64,000 nt of DNA from Cupriavidus alkaliphilus (GCF_900094595.1 NZ_FMAD01000004.1:124001-188000), one strand, 5' to 3'. Counted from the first letter of the stretch, positions 1 through 8,486 are shown. Notes: generated by a model not told the origin, from the sequence alone. Translations and numbers: made by a program.

Positions 1-354
1 ACCTGGTCGGGCGTGGCCGGCGTCAGCAAGAGCTATTACGACGTCGCGCGCACGCTGGGCGCCTCGGGCTGGTTCCTGGTGCTGCGGGTGGCGATCCCGG
101 CGGCGCTGCCGCAGGTGTTTGTCGGCCTGTTCATGGGGCTCGGCGCTTCCTTCTCGGTGCTGGTCACCGCGGAAATGATGGGCGTGAAGTCCGGCCTGGG
201 CTGGTACCTGACCTGGGCCCAGGGCTGGGCCTCGTACGTCAACATGTATGCGGCGCTGATCGTGATGGCGCTGCTGTTCTCGGGCGTGATCACGCTGCTG
301 TTCGCCGCGCGCGACCGCGTGTTGTCGTGGCAGAAGGGGACGGTGAAATGGTGA
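1..354 (+). CDS. ABC transporter permease, C-terminal part (5' end outside window)
   Basis: The inner-membrane subunit of an ABC importer of the nitrate/taurine/sulfonate type. The open frame runs from base 1, so only the last 117 residues are present. The cytoplasmic EAA loop that docks on the ATPase is visible near the start (VARTLGASGW followed by the PAALPQ motif), then hydrophobic segments around VFVGLFMGLGASFSVLV and AALIVMALLFSGVITLLF. The stop overlaps the ATG of the ATPase gene, so the two are translationally coupled. The family assignment rests on the EAA loop and the SsuB/TauB-like partner. The substrate cannot be read from this fragment, but the cytochrome and xsc genes downstream make an organosulfonate such as taurine a reasonable inference. 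Confidence 0.85.
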   Translation, partial: TWSGVAGVSKSYYDVARTLGASGWFLVLRVAIPAALPQVFVGLFMGLGASFSVLVTAEMMGVKSGLGWYLTWAQGWASYVNMYAALIVMALLFSGVITLLFAARDRVLSWQKGTVKW

Positions 355-1226
355 GCGTGGTCGAGCGGTTGAAAGCGTCGGGATCTTTCCCGCGCGTGAA
401 GAAAGCTCCCCTCTCCCGCGCGCGGGAGAGGGGAGTTAACGCGGCGGCAGTTGATGACTCGACAGCACGGACCGGCGCCCGCATCGACATCCGCCAGGTC
501 AGCCACTGGTTCGGCAGCGGCGCCGACCGGCTGCAGGTACTCGACAACGTCGACCTCGCCGTGGCGCCGGGCGAATTCGTCGCCCTGCTCGGCCCCAGCG
601 GCTGCGGCAAGTCCACGCTGCTGCGGCTGGTCGCGGGCCTGGAGCAGCCCTCGTCGGGCGACATCCTGCAGGACGGCGCACCGATTACCGAGCCGGATCC
701 GTCGCGCATCGTGGTGTTCCAGGATCCCACGCTGTACCCGTGGCGCCGTGTCTGGGACAACGTTGCGCTCGGGCTGCAGGCGCAGGGCATCCTCGCCCGG
801 CAGCGCCATCGCGTTGACGACGCGTTGCGCCGCGTAGGGCTGGAATCGTTCGCGCGCGCCTTCCCGCACCAGCTGTCCGGCGGCATGGCGCAGCGCGTGG
901 CGCTGGCGCGCGCGCTGGTCAACGAGCCGCGGCTGCTGGTGCTGGACGAGCCGCTGGGCAAGCTGGATTCGCTGACGCGGCTGGCCATGCAGAGCGACCT
1001 GGTCGAGCTGTGGCAGCGCTCGCGCTTCTCGGCGCTGCTGGTCACGCACGACGTGGAAGAGGCGCTGTTCCTGGCGCAGCGCGTCATCGTGTTCAGCCAG
1101 CGTCCGGCGCGCATCGCGGCCGAGCTCCGGGTCGACCTGCCCTATCCCCGCCATCGCGGCGATCCGCGCCTGACCGCGTTGCGCCATCAAGCGCTGCGCC
1201 ACCTGGGGCTCGACGCCAGCTGGTAA
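348..1226 (+). CDS. ABC transporter ATP-binding protein (nitrate/sulfonate/taurine type)
   Basis: ATPase of the importer whose permease ends just upstream (ATG overlaps that stop by 4 bases). All nucleotide-binding motifs are present in the 292-residue product: Walker A GPSGCGKST at 82-90, Q-loop glutamine in VFQDP near 125, signature LSGGM at 177-181, Walker B LLVLDEP at 196-202 and the H-loop in VTHD near 234. The family normally starts close to the IDIRQVSHWF strand (residue 46 here). The extra N-terminal 45 residues are unusual and include a perfect 30-base REP palindrome translated as roughly APLSRARERG. No start codon lies between the palindrome and the conserved domain, so the palindrome must be translated. 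Substrate probably an organosulfonate, by context only. Confidence 0.9.
   Translation: MVSVVERLKASGSFPRVKKAPLSRARERGVNAAAVDDSTARTGARIDIRQVSHWFGSGADRLQVLDNVDLAVAPGEFVALLGPSGCGKSTLLRLVAGLEQPSSGDILQDGAPITEPDPSRIVVFQDPTLYPWRRVWDNVALGLQAQGILARQRHRVDDALRRVGLESFARAFPHQLSGGMAQRVALARALVNEPRLLVLDEPLGKLDSLTRLAMQSDLVELWQRSRFSALLVTHDVEEALFLAQRVIVFSQRPARIAAELRVDLPYPRHRGDPRLTALRHQALRHLGLDASW
406..435. repeat. REP-like palindrome inside a coding region (copy 1)
   Basis: A perfect 30-base inverted repeat with left arm CTCCCCTCTCCCGCG and its exact complement. Other copies of this family in the window lie between genes. This one lies in frame within the N-terminal extension of the ABC ATPase. Confidence 0.9.
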
Positions 1227-1266
1227 TGACACGCATGGCGCCGTACTTCCCCGCGCGGGCCGCCCG

Positions 1267-2439
1267 ATGAGCGGCCCGCCGCCGCAGGCCTGGCTGAATG
1301 CGCTGCTGGTGCTGGTCGAGGCGCTGCAGCGCGGCCTGCTGTCGCTCTGGCATGCGCTGGGCCTGACCGGCGACAGCCACGGCCAGCCCGCATGGCCGTG
1401 GGCGCGGCGCGTGGCCGGCGAGACCCTGCTGATCGACCTGGGCCTGGCACGCCAGCTCGGCCTGACCCTGTGCGCCCTGGCGGTTGCGGTGCTGGCCGTG
1501 GCGTTGGCGCTGGCCTGGCGCCGCCGCGGCGTGCTGCTTGCAGCCGGCGCGCTGGCACTGGTGGCGGCGCCGTGGCCCAGCACATCGCTGCTGTTCGTGC
1601 CGGCCGCACCGACCAGCTTCCACGCCAGCCCGGCGCGTTTTTCGGTCGACACCATTGCCCTGGGCGCGCGCGTCTATGCGCAGCATTGCGCCAGCTGCCA
1701 CGGCACGGACGGACGCGGCGAAGGGCCGCTCGCCGCCGGCCTGGCGGTGTGGCCGCCCACGCTGGCCGGCCCGCTGCTGGCGCGACGCGCCGACGGCGAG
1801 CTGTTCTGGCACGTGCTGGCCGGCATGCGCGACCGGCGCGGCCGGCCCACCATGCCCGCCTTCCGCGACCGGCTTGGCGATCATGAGGCCTGGGCCGTGA
1901 TCGATTACATGAAGGCGCTATCCGCCGGCAGCGACAGCGCCGGCAACTGGCCCGTACCGCTGCAGCTGCCGGAGATGGCGGTCCGCTGCGCCGGTGCCGC
2001 GCCGATAGCGCTGTCCGTATGGCGCGGCGGGCAGCGCGTGCGGCTGGTGGCGGTCGATGGCGCCACTGCGCTGCCATACGACGATCCCCGCTTCCTGACC
2101 GTGCTGGTCACGCCCGACGGCCGCCCGCCGGCGCAGGTGCCGGCCTTCCGCGCCGGCTGCACCGCGGCCTCCGCGCAGGCCTGGCAGGTGATCGCGGCCA
2201 TCTCTGGCCAACCCCTTGCGCAGCTGGCCGGCACCCAGCTGTTGGCCGACCGCGCCGGCTGGCTGCGCGCGCGCGGCACGCCTGGCCGGCCATGGTCCGA
2301 CGCAGACCTGGTGTGCGTGTCGGGTCCGACCACCGGCATGCCACGCTCGCCCTCGCCTGCGGCCGACGGGCTGACCGCGCTGCTGCTGCGCATGGACGCC
2401 GAGCCGGTGCGCTTCGTCAAGGGCGGCTTCATTCACTGA
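1267..2439 (+). CDS. Membrane-anchored c-type cytochrome with unknown C-terminal domain
   Basis: A 390-residue protein with hydrophobic segments around residues 65-83 and 88-110, then a cytochrome c domain facing the periplasm. The heme motif CASCH is at 141-145 and a plausible axial methionine lies in RPTMPAF near 196. About 170 residues follow that I cannot assign; they contain three cysteines (CAG, GCT, VCV). Downstream of the ABC ATPase (40-base gap) and upstream of xsc. Taurine dehydrogenase (TauXY) is known to pass electrons to cytochrome c, so this protein is a candidate acceptor for tauY encoded at 29-30 kb. That link is an inference from context, not from the sequence. Confidence 0.8.
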   Translation: MSGPPPQAWLNALLVLVEALQRGLLSLWHALGLTGDSHGQPAWPWARRVAGETLLIDLGLARQLGLTLCALAVAVLAVALALAWRRRGVLLAAGALALVAAPWPSTSLLFVPAAPTSFHASPARFSVDTIALGARVYAQHCASCHGTDGRGEGPLAAGLAVWPPTLAGPLLARRADGELFWHVLAGMRDRRGRPTMPAFRDRLGDHEAWAVIDYMKALSAGSDSAGNWPVPLQLPEMAVRCAGAAPIALSVWRGGQRVRLVAVDGATALPYDDPRFLTVLVTPDGRPPAQVPAFRAGCTAASAQAWQVIAAISGQPLAQLAGTQLLADRAGWLRARGTPGRPWSDADLVCVSGPTTGMPRSPSPAADGLTALLLRMDAEPVRFVKGGFIH

Positions 2440-2641
2440 ACTGCCGCCACCAGCCCGCACCGATCCGCGTGCGGTCCGCCTCAGCGACATCCCGATTTCT
2501 TAGCCGCCACCGCTGGGCGTCTTGCCTGCCGGTGGCTGCCGCGCTTCGGTCGCTGGCGCTTCACCCCCCAATAAATGCTGCATAAGGCACCCATAAAGGC
2601 CTTCTGTCTCATTTTTTTATCAATTTCATTCCGTAAACCAA

Positions 2642-2715
2642 AACTTCCTATTGACCAACGGAAGTCTTGCGCCTACATTTCCCCCAACAAGCAATTTTCC
2701 GGAACGCCTTGTTCC
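2642..2715 (+). promoter_or_regulatory. xsc operator pair (AAC-N5-GTT type sites 61 bases apart)
   Basis: AACTTCCTATT at 2642-2652 overlaps the -35 box, and GGAACGCCTTGTTCC, a perfect 5+5 inverted repeat, lies at 2701-2715. Both sites and their 61-base spacing recur at 25310-25383 upstream of the amino acid permease, so a shared regulator is likely. Which regulator binds is not shown by the sequence. Confidence 0.6.
2651..2679 (+). promoter_or_regulatory. Putative sigma-70 promoter of xsc
   Basis: -35 TTGACC (2651-2656), 17-base spacer, -10 TACATT (2674-2679), 67 bases before the xsc start. The same hexamers and spacer occur at 25319-25347. Confidence 0.6.
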
Positions 2716-2746
2716 ACTTTATAACACCTCATCAGGAGACAACGCC

Positions 2747-4603
2747 ATGCGCGACCTCGAAACCACCTCGAATCCCGCCGTTTCCGGTGGCTCGGCCGCC
2801 GCGAAGGACAGCCAGGTGCCGGCCGGCCCGCAGACCATGACCCCGTCCGAAGCCTTTGTCGAAACGCTGGCCGCCAACGGCGTGACCGACATGTTCGGCA
2901 TCATGGGCTCGGCCTTCATGGACGCGATGGACATCTTCGCGCCCGCCGGCATCCGCCTGATCCCGGTGGTGCACGAGCAGGGCGCCGGCCACATGGCCGA
3001 CGGCTACGCCCGCGTGTCGGGCCGCCACGGCGTGGTGATCGGCCAGAACGGCCCCGGCATTTCCAACTGCGTGACCTCCATCGCGGCCGCGTACTGGGCC
3101 CACAGCCCCGTGGTGATCGTCACCCCCGAGGCCGGCACCATGGGCATCGGCCTGGGCGGCTTCCAGGAGGCCAACCAGCTGCCGATGTTCCAGGAGTTCA
3201 CCAAGTACCAGGGCCACGTCACCAACCCGGCGCGCATGGCCGAGTTCACCGCGCGCTGCTTCGACCGCGCCAAGGCCGAAATGGGCCCGACCCAGCTGAA
3301 CATCCCGCGCGACCACTTCTACGGCAAGATCACCGCCGAGATCCCGAAGCCGCAGAACCTTGATCGCGGCCCCGGCGGCGAGCAGAGCCTGAACGAAGCG
3401 GCCGAACTGCTGGCCAACGCCAAGTTCCCGGTGATCATCTCCGGCGGCGGCGTGGTGATGGCCGATGCCATCGAAGAATGCAAGGCCCTGGCCGAGCGCC
3501 TGGGCGCGCCGGTGGTCAACAGCTACCTGCACAACGACTCGTTCCCCGCCAGCCACCCGCTGTGGTGCGGCCCGCTGGGCTACCAGGGCTCGAAGGCGGC
3601 GATGAAGCTGATCTCGCGCGCCGACGTGGTGGTGGCGCTGGGCTCGCGCCTGGGGCCGTTCGGCACGCTGCCGCAACACGGTATGGACTACTGGCCCAAG
3701 ACCGCCAAGATCATCCAGATCGATGCCGACCACAAGATGCTGGGCCTGGTGAAGAAGATCTCGGTGGGCATCTGCGGCGACGCCAAGGCCGCCGCGATCG
3801 CGCTGACCCAGCGCCTGGCCGGCCGCACGCTCGCCTGCGACGCCACCCGCGACGGCCGCGCCACCGACATCGCCAACGAGAAGGCGGCGTGGGAGAAGGA
3901 GCTGGACGACTGGACGCACGAGCGCGACCCGTACAGCCTGGACATGATCGAAGAGCAGAAGAACGAGCGCACGCCCACCGGCGGCCACTACCTGCACCCG
4001 CGCCAGGTGCTGCGCGAGCTGGAAAAGGCCATGCCGGAAGACGTGATGGTGTCCACCGACATCGGCAACATCAACTCGGTGGCCAACAGCTATCTGCGCT
4101 TCGAAAAGCCGCGCAGCTTCTTCGCGGCAATGAGCTGGGGCAACTGCGGCTACGCCTTCCCCACCATCATCGGCGCCAAGGTCGCGGCACCGCACCGCCC
4201 GGCCGTGTCGTACGCCGGTGACGGCGCCTGGGGCATGAGCCTGATGGAAACCATGACCTGCGTGCGCCACAACATCCCGGTGACCGCAGTGGTGTTCCAC
4301 AACCGCCAGTGGGGCGCGGAGAAGAAGAACCAGGTGGACTTCTACAACCGCCGCTTCGTCGCGGGCGAGCTCGACAACCAGAGCTTCGCCGAGATCGCCA
4401 AGGCCATGGGCGCCGAAGGCATCGTGGTGGACCGACTGGAAGACGTGGGCCCGGCACTGAAGCGCGCCATCGACCTGCAGATGAACCACGGCAAGACCAC
4501 CATCATCGAGATCATGTGCACCCGCGAACTGGGCGACCCGTTCCGCCGCGATGCGCTGGCCAAGCCGGTGCGTTACCTGGACAAGTACAAGGATTACGTC
4601 TGA
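2747..4603 (+). CDS. xsc: Sulfoacetaldehyde acetyltransferase
   Basis: Thiamine diphosphate enzyme converting sulfoacetaldehyde plus phosphate to acetyl phosphate and sulfite, the desulfonation step in taurine, isethionate and related sulfonate breakdown. The 618-residue length fits the family. The TPP-activating glutamate is in VVHEQGAGHMADGYAR (E77), and the TPP/Mg motif starts at GDGAWGM and ends at HNRQWG near the C-terminus. The start chosen has a good ribosome site (AGGAGA at 2734-2739); about 25 residues precede the conserved core. It has its own promoter and operator and ends in an intrinsic terminator at 4685-4704 before pta. Soluble cytoplasmic enzyme. Confidence 0.95.
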   Translation: MRDLETTSNPAVSGGSAAAKDSQVPAGPQTMTPSEAFVETLAANGVTDMFGIMGSAFMDAMDIFAPAGIRLIPVVHEQGAGHMADGYARVSGRHGVVIGQNGPGISNCVTSIAAAYWAHSPVVIVTPEAGTMGIGLGGFQEANQLPMFQEFTKYQGHVTNPARMAEFTARCFDRAKAEMGPTQLNIPRDHFYGKITAEIPKPQNLDRGPGGEQSLNEAAELLANAKFPVIISGGGVVMADAIEECKALAERLGAPVVNSYLHNDSFPASHPLWCGPLGYQGSKAAMKLISRADVVVALGSRLGPFGTLPQHGMDYWPKTAKIIQIDADHKMLGLVKKISVGICGDAKAAAIALTQRLAGRTLACDATRDGRATDIANEKAAWEKELDDWTHERDPYSLDMIEEQKNERTPTGGHYLHPRQVLRELEKAMPEDVMVSTDIGNINSVANSYLRFEKPRSFFAAMSWGNCGYAFPTIIGAKVAAPHRPAVSYAGDGAWGMSLMETMTCVRHNIPVTAVVFHNRQWGAEKKNQVDFYNRRFVAGELDNQSFAEIAKAMGAEGIVVDRLEDVGPALKRAIDLQMNHGKTTIIEIMCTRELGDPFRRDALAKPVRYLDKYKDYV

Positions 4604-4638
4604 TCCTGAGCTTGCACAACCCTCGCTTGCGACGGTGT

Positions 4639-4668
4639 GCTCCCTCTCCCGCTTGCGGGAGAGGGAGC
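4639..4668. repeat. REP-like palindrome (copy 2) between xsc and pta
   Basis: Perfect 14+14 inverted repeat, GCTCCCTCTCCCGC with its complement around TT. Same family as copies at 406, 30761, 51927, 59950 and 60049. Confidence 0.85.
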
Positions 4669-4684
4669 CAACCACCAGCATCAC

Positions 4685-4704
4685 AAGGGCTACGGCCCTT
4701 TTTT
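4685..4704 (+). terminator. Intrinsic terminator after xsc
   Basis: Stem AAGGGC / GCCCTT with TACG loop, followed directly by a T run. It lies only 22 bases before the pta start, so pta expression should depend on read-through or another signal. Confidence 0.7.
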
Positions 4705-4726
4705 CAGTTTTACCGAGCCAACCACC

Positions 4727-5761
4727 ATGAAACCCATCCTCCGCATCATCGACCGCGCCCGCGCCGCCCCCCGCCGCATCGTGCTGTGCGAGGCCGAAGA
4801 CCCGCGCATCCTGCTGGCCGCGCAACGCGCCACGCAGGAAGGCATCGCGCGCATCGTGCTGGTTGGCAACCCGCGCCAGATCAACGCCGCCGCGGCCATC
4901 CACGGCATCGCGCTCGATGGCATGACGCTGGTCGACCCCGCCACCTCCGCGCTGACGCCCGCCTTCGCGCAGCAGCTCTTTGCCCTGCGCCAGAAAAAGG
5001 GCATGACGCTTGACGAAGCCAAACGCGCCGTACTGGATCCGCTGTGCTTCGCCAACCTGATGGTGCGCCTGGGCCATGCCGATGGTTCGGTCGCTGGCGC
5101 CGCCCACACCACCGCCGACGTGGTGCGCAACGCGATCCAGCTGATCGGATTGGCGCCGGGCTTCCGGCTGGTGTCGAGCTTCTTCCTGATGATGCTGTGC
5201 GAGCCGTTCCACACGCTCAAGGGCGGGCTGATCTTCTCTGACTGCGGACTGGTGGTCGACCCGGATGCCGAGGCCCTGGCCGATATCGCCATGGCCGCCG
5301 CCGACAGCGCGCGCGCCCTGCTGAACGACGAGCCGCGCGTGGCGATGCTGTCGTTCTCGACCAGCGGCAGCGCCCACCACGCCGCGGTGGACAAGGTCGT
5401 GGCCGCGACCGAGCGCGTGCGCGCGCAGCGCCCCGGCCTGGCCATCGACGGCGACGTGCAGCTCGATGCCGCCATCGTCGCCGAGATCGCGGCGCGCAAG
5501 GTCGCGCATTCGCAGGTCAACGGCCACGCCAACGTGCTGGTGTTCCCCAGCCTCGAAGCCGGCAATATCGGCTACAAGCTGGCCGAGCGCGTCGGCGGCG
5601 CCAAGGCCATCGGCCCGATGCTGCAGGGCCTGAACAAGCCGGCCAACGATCTCTCGCGCGGCTGCAGCGCCGACGACGTGTTCCATGTCATCGCCGTCAC
5701 CGTGGTCCAGGCGCAAGCCACCGCGGCGCAGGCCCCCAAAGGCGAGCAGGCGGCGGCATGA
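4727..5761 (+). CDS. pta: Phosphate acetyltransferase
   Basis: Converts acetyl phosphate made by Xsc into acetyl-CoA. The 344-residue product has the single-domain Pta architecture (no N-terminal P-loop domain) and typical segments: KRAVLDPLCFANLMVRLGHADGSVAGA, FFLMMLCEP, FSDCGL, ALLNDEPRVAMLSFSTSGSA, and C-terminal VLVFPSLEAGNIGYK with RVGGAKAIGPMLQGL. Start at the ATG after the terminator hairpin; the frame is open further upstream but that stretch is REP and terminator sequence. The stop overlaps the next ATG by 4 bases, coupling it to the sulfite exporter. Conserved xsc-pta order is a hallmark of sulfonate clusters. Confidence 0.93.
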   Translation: MKPILRIIDRARAAPRRIVLCEAEDPRILLAAQRATQEGIARIVLVGNPRQINAAAAIHGIALDGMTLVDPATSALTPAFAQQLFALRQKKGMTLDEAKRAVLDPLCFANLMVRLGHADGSVAGAAHTTADVVRNAIQLIGLAPGFRLVSSFFLMMLCEPFHTLKGGLIFSDCGLVVDPDAEALADIAMAAADSARALLNDEPRVAMLSFSTSGSAHHAAVDKVVAATERVRAQRPGLAIDGDVQLDAAIVAEIAARKVAHSQVNGHANVLVFPSLEAGNIGYKLAERVGGAKAIGPMLQGLNKPANDLSRGCSADDVFHVIAVTVVQAQATAAQAPKGEQAAA

Positions 5762-6528
5762 AGGCAGAACTGTTGTTGCCGCTGCTGGGCCTGCAGGCCT
5801 TGCTCGGTGCCGGCACCTATTTCCAGACGGTGACCGGCTTTGGCCTCGGCATGATCGTGATGGGCGCCACCAGCGGGCTAGGTCTGGCGCCGGTTGCCAC
5901 CGTCGCCGCCGTGGTCAGCCTGGTGACGCTGGCCAACAGCGCCTGCGCGCTGCCCGGCAAGTTCCAGCACATCGACTGGCGCGCCGTGGGCGCGGCGGCG
6001 ATCGGCATCCTCCCTTCGGTGCTGGTCGGCGTGCTGGTGCTGGAATACCTGAGCAGCACCGCCGCCACGCTACTACAACTGCTGCTTGGCGCGGTGATCC
6101 TGTACGGCGGCCTCAGCGCCGCCTTCAAACCCGAGCCGCTGCCGCAACGCTCCGGCGACGGCAGCTTCTTCATGAGCGGCGTCTTCGGCGGCTTGCTGAG
6201 CGGCATGTTCGGCGTTTCCGGCCCGCCGCTGATCTTCCAGTTCTACCGGCAGCCGATGAAGCCGGTGGAGATCCGCTGCGCGCTGATCCTGGTGTTCACC
6301 GTGACCTCGTCCGTGCGCACGCTGTTCTCGGCCTGGCAAGGGCAACTCGATGCCACGATCTGGCTGCAGGCCGCTCTCGGGGTGCCGGTGGTAGTGATTG
6401 CCACACTGCTGGGCCGGCGCTTTCCGCCGCCGTTCTCGCCCACCACGACGCGGCGTGTCGCGTTCGGGGTGCTGATCGGGATCGGGGTCAGTTTGATGCT
6501 GCCGGCGTTGACTTCGTGGGCGCGCTGA
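5758..6528 (+). CDS. safE: TSUP (TauE/SafE) family permease, probable sulfite exporter
   Basis: A 256-residue polytopic membrane protein of the TauE/SafE/YfcA family, with about eight hydrophobic segments in two half repeats, each carrying the family GxxG(F/V)xG pattern (TGFGLGMIVMG near the N-terminus and GVFGGLLSGMFGVSGPPL mid-protein). It overlaps the pta stop by 4 bases. In known xsc-pta clusters this position is filled by the exporter that removes the sulfite released by Xsc, hence the call. Family assignment is firm; sulfite as substrate is inferred from the operon. It converges on the AbiE toxin gene 34 bases downstream. Confidence 0.85.
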   Translation: MKAELLLPLLGLQALLGAGTYFQTVTGFGLGMIVMGATSGLGLAPVATVAAVVSLVTLANSACALPGKFQHIDWRAVGAAAIGILPSVLVGVLVLEYLSSTAATLLQLLLGAVILYGGLSAAFKPEPLPQRSGDGSFFMSGVFGGLLSGMFGVSGPPLIFQFYRQPMKPVEIRCALILVFTVTSSVRTLFSAWQGQLDATIWLQAALGVPVVVIATLLGRRFPPPFSPTTTRRVAFGVLIGIGVSLMLPALTSWAR

Positions 6529-6562
6529 GGAAAGCCGCCCTCGCCTCCGGCTGCGCCTGCGG

Positions 6563-7462
6563 TCAGGACAGATTGGATCCCAGCATTGACAAGAACTCCG
6601 CCCGGAACGCGTGCATGCGCGGATAGACCCGCTTCGGGTCCAGGCTGTCGCCGTGCACTGGCTGGTGGTCGCCAAACGCCATGTGCTCGAGCAGCCGACT
6701 AAAGACAATGTCGTCGCCGAGCATGGCAACAAGTTGCCTCGTCACTGCGACGTCGCCGCGAGCCAGTGCAGCGGCATCGCGCGCAAGCAGCCCTGCTGCG
6801 GCGATGTCGAGGTCGAAGCCATATTGCTCCAGCAGGGCAGCTTCCTGCTGGTATAGCCGGTCCTGGTTGCCGGCTGCTTCATAGCTGCATAACAAGGTCA
6901 ACAGGTCCGTGGCGTCGCGCCTGTCGTCACGATGACGGTCGTGCCATGCAAGCAGCTTGAGCATTGCCAGCCCCGGCAGCGAGACAAACGCGACAGTCAG
7001 TCCGTCATCGACAACGATGTGAATCGCCGCATCAAAGGCCTGGCGAAAGCCTGCGACGTTCATCACGGTATCCATGGCCGGCGGCCACGCGATGCTCGCA
7101 GCGGGCCTCTCTATGGCCCCGAACGGAATGATATCGAGCACCATTACACGTTCGCCGCCGAGGTGATAGGTCAGTTTGTGGGCGTTCTTGTCGACCGTTT
7201 GAAATCGGCCGGTAGCGACCAGTTGCCGTCGCAGCGCTTCGTGCTCGGCCCAGTCGGCAATGCAGATCCCAATGTCGATGTCATATGTGCGCCGCGCCGG
7301 CCGGTTGCCGAAGACATTCTCGAGGATCACTTGCCTGGCGGTCGCACCACCAACGAAGTAGGAGATGCCAAGCTGTCGCGCGACGGCGTCCAGGTCGCCC
7401 AGCAAAGCCTTGCTTTCGGCGTCGATCGGCCGCGCCGCCGGAATTTCATGGAGGATAGGCAA
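6563..7462 (-). CDS. AbiEii-type nucleotidyltransferase toxin
   Basis: A 299-residue nucleotidyltransferase-fold protein. The signature is clear: GG at 38-39 (FVGGATAR), the metal-binding D61-x-D63 in YDIDIGI and a third acidic residue D110 in VMVLDIIPFG. A conserved LxxLKLLAWHDR segment follows, as in AbiEii/AbiGii toxins. It is encoded after, and overlaps by 17 bases, a winged-helix AbiEi-like gene, the standard order of type IV AbiE systems in which the nucleotidyltransferase is the toxin and its partner the repressor/antitoxin. AbiE systems are known for growth arrest and abortive phage infection. Codon use is a little less GC-biased than neighbours, which suits an accessory module. Confidence 0.75.
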   Translation of the reverse strand: MPILHEIPAARPIDAESKALLGDLDAVARQLGISYFVGGATARQVILENVFGNRPARRTYDIDIGICIADWAEHEALRRQLVATGRFQTVDKNAHKLTYHLGGERVMVLDIIPFGAIERPAASIAWPPAMDTVMNVAGFRQAFDAAIHIVVDDGLTVAFVSLPGLAMLKLLAWHDRHRDDRRDATDLLTLLCSYEAAGNQDRLYQQEAALLEQYGFDLDIAAAGLLARDAAALARGDVAVTRQLVAMLGDDIVFSRLLEHMAFGDHQPVHGDSLDPKRVYPRMHAFRAEFLSMLGSNLS

Positions 7463-8486
7463 GGTACTGTTCTCTTATCTGTCGCGCGGCCTCGACATTA
7501 CGCGATTCTCCGGTCTCGAGCAGGTCGGCATACACGAGCACCGGGTGCCCAACGGTGGGCGCCACTTCCGTCGCCAGCGCAAGCCCCGCTGGCCAGAAGC
7601 GCTGCACGATCTCCACCTCGCCGCCAGGGTCTGCCTTCAGCCTCGCGTCGAGGATGAGTTCGCGAGGTGTCGCCGAACCCGCGTACAGCGTGATGCGCTC
7701 GGCCCGCAGATTATGCGCGAGCTTCTCTGCTGCCGCCTCGCTTCCAAGGACGGCGTCGTATCGTTGAAGGTCGATGCCCTGCCACCAATCGGGCCGCGTT
7801 GCGCTAAATCGCTTGCTCGCGAGTTTCGGCCGGAGCCGCAACGGATAAAGCGTCGCCCATTCGTCGACGACACGCGCCCAGTCAATGAAGCGACGCTTGC
7901 CGTCATCGCCGGCCCCTACCAGGCTGCGTTTGAGCAGGTCGTCCAGTGCAAGATTGACGGTGCTCAGCGCAACGCCGGCCGCGTTGGCGATGGACCGGTA
8001 CGGAGCGTTCAGCAACCCAGGGTTCGCGATCAGTGCAAACAGGACTGCCAGCTGCTTGGGGCTGGCAGTCCGTGCGCGTCGCTGCGGCACGCCGCCAGCC
8101 GGCGCGCGGCGGCCCACCACGTACAGCAATGCACTGGGCAAGCGCAGGGAAACGTTGCCCGCGGTATCGATGAAGGGGATGTCATGGCTGCGCAGGCGCT
8201 CGGCCATGTCGGGGGACACGTATGACGTGACAAGCAGCACCTTCTGCCCAAGCCGATGCTGCAATTCCACGATCGGGGTCACGGCGGCGAAACGATCCAC
8301 CACGCGCCGCACCATGACCGGCAAAGTGCAGCTGCCGCCTGCGCCCAAATCGAAACGCATCGAGCCGTCCTGCTGGTCGACGCGCATCGATGCCGGCACG
8401 GCCTCCGCGTGCAGCGCAGTCGCGGTACGGAAAGCGCTGGCGGCAGCATGAAGCAGGATTTCGTTGTCTGCAGGCGTCGTATACAT
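7446..8486 (-). CDS. AbiEi-type antitoxin / transcriptional regulator
   Basis: A 346-residue partner of the downstream AbiEii-like toxin. A winged-helix segment lies around residues 142-191 (SPKQLAVLFALIANPGLLNAPYR... followed by STVNLALDDLLKRSLV), and the central part LLVTSYVSPDMAERLRSHDIPFIDTAGNVSLRLP resembles the restriction-like domain seen in this family. Start: GTG at 8489 directly precedes ATG at 8486; I use the ATG, and neither has a strong ribosome site. A 17-base palindrome lies about 30 bases upstream and is a natural autorepression operator. AbiEi proteins are known to repress their own promoters. Confidence 0.7.
   Translation of the reverse strand: MYTTPADNEILLHAAASAFRTATALHAEAVPASMRVDQQDGSMRFDLGAGGSCTLPVMVRRVVDRFAAVTPIVELQHRLGQKVLLVTSYVSPDMAERLRSHDIPFIDTAGNVSLRLPSALLYVVGRRAPAGGVPQRRARTASPKQLAVLFALIANPGLLNAPYRSIANAAGVALSTVNLALDDLLKRSLVGAGDDGKRRFIDWARVVDEWATLYPLRLRPKLASKRFSATRPDWWQGIDLQRYDAVLGSEAAAEKLAHNLRAERITLYAGSATPRELILDARLKADPGGEVEIVQRFWPAGLALATEVAPTVGHPVLVYADLLETGESRNVEAARQIREQYLAYPP

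Noticed and set aside
2584-2625. AAGGC...GCCTT with a later T run as a terminator after the cytochrome gene
   Set aside because: The stem is only five pairs and the T run is not adjacent, so support is too weak.
2732-5716. A 994-codon open frame on the minus strand across xsc and pta
   Set aside because: It is antisense to two clearly conserved genes; the histidine/glycine/arginine-rich product and lack of family motifs show it is a shadow of high-GC coding DNA.
8479-8484. A seventh GTATAC
   Set aside because: It falls in codons 1-3 of the AbiEi-like gene (ATG TAT ACG) and lacks the flanking bases of the GntR-type sites.
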